From Paraburkholderia haematera (GTDB lineage Bacteria; Pseudomonadota; Gammaproteobacteria; Burkholderiales; Burkholderiaceae): a stretch of DNA of 64,000 bases. Below the pieces are notes generated by a model. That model had not been told where the DNA came from. It did not search any database and saw only the letters and a list, made by a program, of their open reading frames with translations. The stretch spans positions 62,001-126,000 of the forward strand of contig NZ_CAJNBK010000015.1 in NCBI RefSeq assembly GCF_905220975.1, given 5' to 3'. Shown here one piece after another: positions 63,958-64,000 of the stretch; position 1 is the stretch's first letter; each line of letters starts with the position of its first letter. Position numbers and translations under genes: made by a program.

Positions 63958-64000
63958 TCAGAACAACTCTGCCTTTATCAAACCGTATTCAACAAAGGGA
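63958..64000 (-). CDS. Possible 3' end of the preceding operon gene
   Basis: On the minus strand a frame is open from the window edge and ends at TGA (complement of 63958-63960), encoding PFVEYGLIKAELF, six bases before the next ATG. With only 13 codons this could be chance; the tight spacing is the only support. Confidence 0.25.
   Translation of the reverse strand, partial: PFVEYGLIKAELF

Overview
The window is a high-GC, gene-dense stretch of a bacterial main chromosome, almost certainly from Burkholderiaceae and most likely Paraburkholderia. The evidence is the gene content and order (gyrA-serC-pheA-hisC-tyrA-aroA-cmk-rpsA-ihfB-lapAB-ugd-hldA-hldD, rpsP-rimM-trmD-rplS, rsgA-M48-orn-mog-darP-pmbA) and a one-piece tmRNA on the minus strand with the tag ANDETFALAA. 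The genus is an inference. I see no rRNA, tRNA, insertion sequence, prophage or CRISPR array. Most of the window is ordinary core genome.

Layout. 1-1.4 kb: 3' part of a class A FAD aromatic-ring monooxygenase. 1.4-7.9 kb: a soluble NAD-linked molybdenum formate dehydrogenase operon (fdsGBAD, minus strand) facing a divergent regulator with a ModE-type DNA-binding domain. 8-12 kb: two small exported proteins, tmRNA, gph-ubiG and an OmpA-like lipid/peptidoglycan-binding protein. 12.4-24.9 kb: gyrA, a DUF2059 exported protein, the serine/aromatic/histidine block serC-pheA-hisC-tyrA-aroA, then cmk-rpsA-ihfB. 25-30.5 kb: lapA-lapB with ugd-hldA-hldD, a module for making and regulating LPS. 30.5-43 kb: ComEA-like protein, cysM, mltB, a histone-deacetylase-like hydrolase, enoyl-CoA hydratase, a monoacylglycerol-lipase-like hydrolase, the methionine importer metNIQ, etfBA and an acyl-CoA dehydrogenase. 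43-48 kb: dadA with a divergent Lrp-type regulator, a radical SAM protein behind a perfect LexA box, a TM2 membrane protein and a sorbosone-dehydrogenase-like protein. 48.3-52.7 kb: rpsP-rimM-trmD-rplS, a CoA-pyrophosphatase Nudix protein and a CobD/CbiB-like membrane protein. 52.8-59.8 kb: DUF2007, rsgA, M48 protease, orn, mog, darP, pmbA, folA.

The right edge (59.98-64 kb, minus strand) is the accessory part. It holds, in transcription order, an N/Q/G/A-rich exported protein, an outer-membrane beta-barrel with an N-terminal coiled coil, and a sigma-54 activator with a degenerate receiver domain. The order and architecture resemble the end (fapE-fapF) of a Fap functional-amyloid operon followed by a VpsR/BerB-type biofilm regulator. 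The rest of the operon would lie beyond position 64000. This is the best candidate in the window for a little-described system.

Regulatory DNA seen directly includes many strong intrinsic terminators, a CTGT-N8-ACAG SOS box, a TetR-like palindrome before etfBA, phased direct repeats in the fds promoter region, a terminator two bases before the tyrA start, a stacked-hairpin element between comEA and cysM, and a G-rich minisatellite between the M48 protease and orn.
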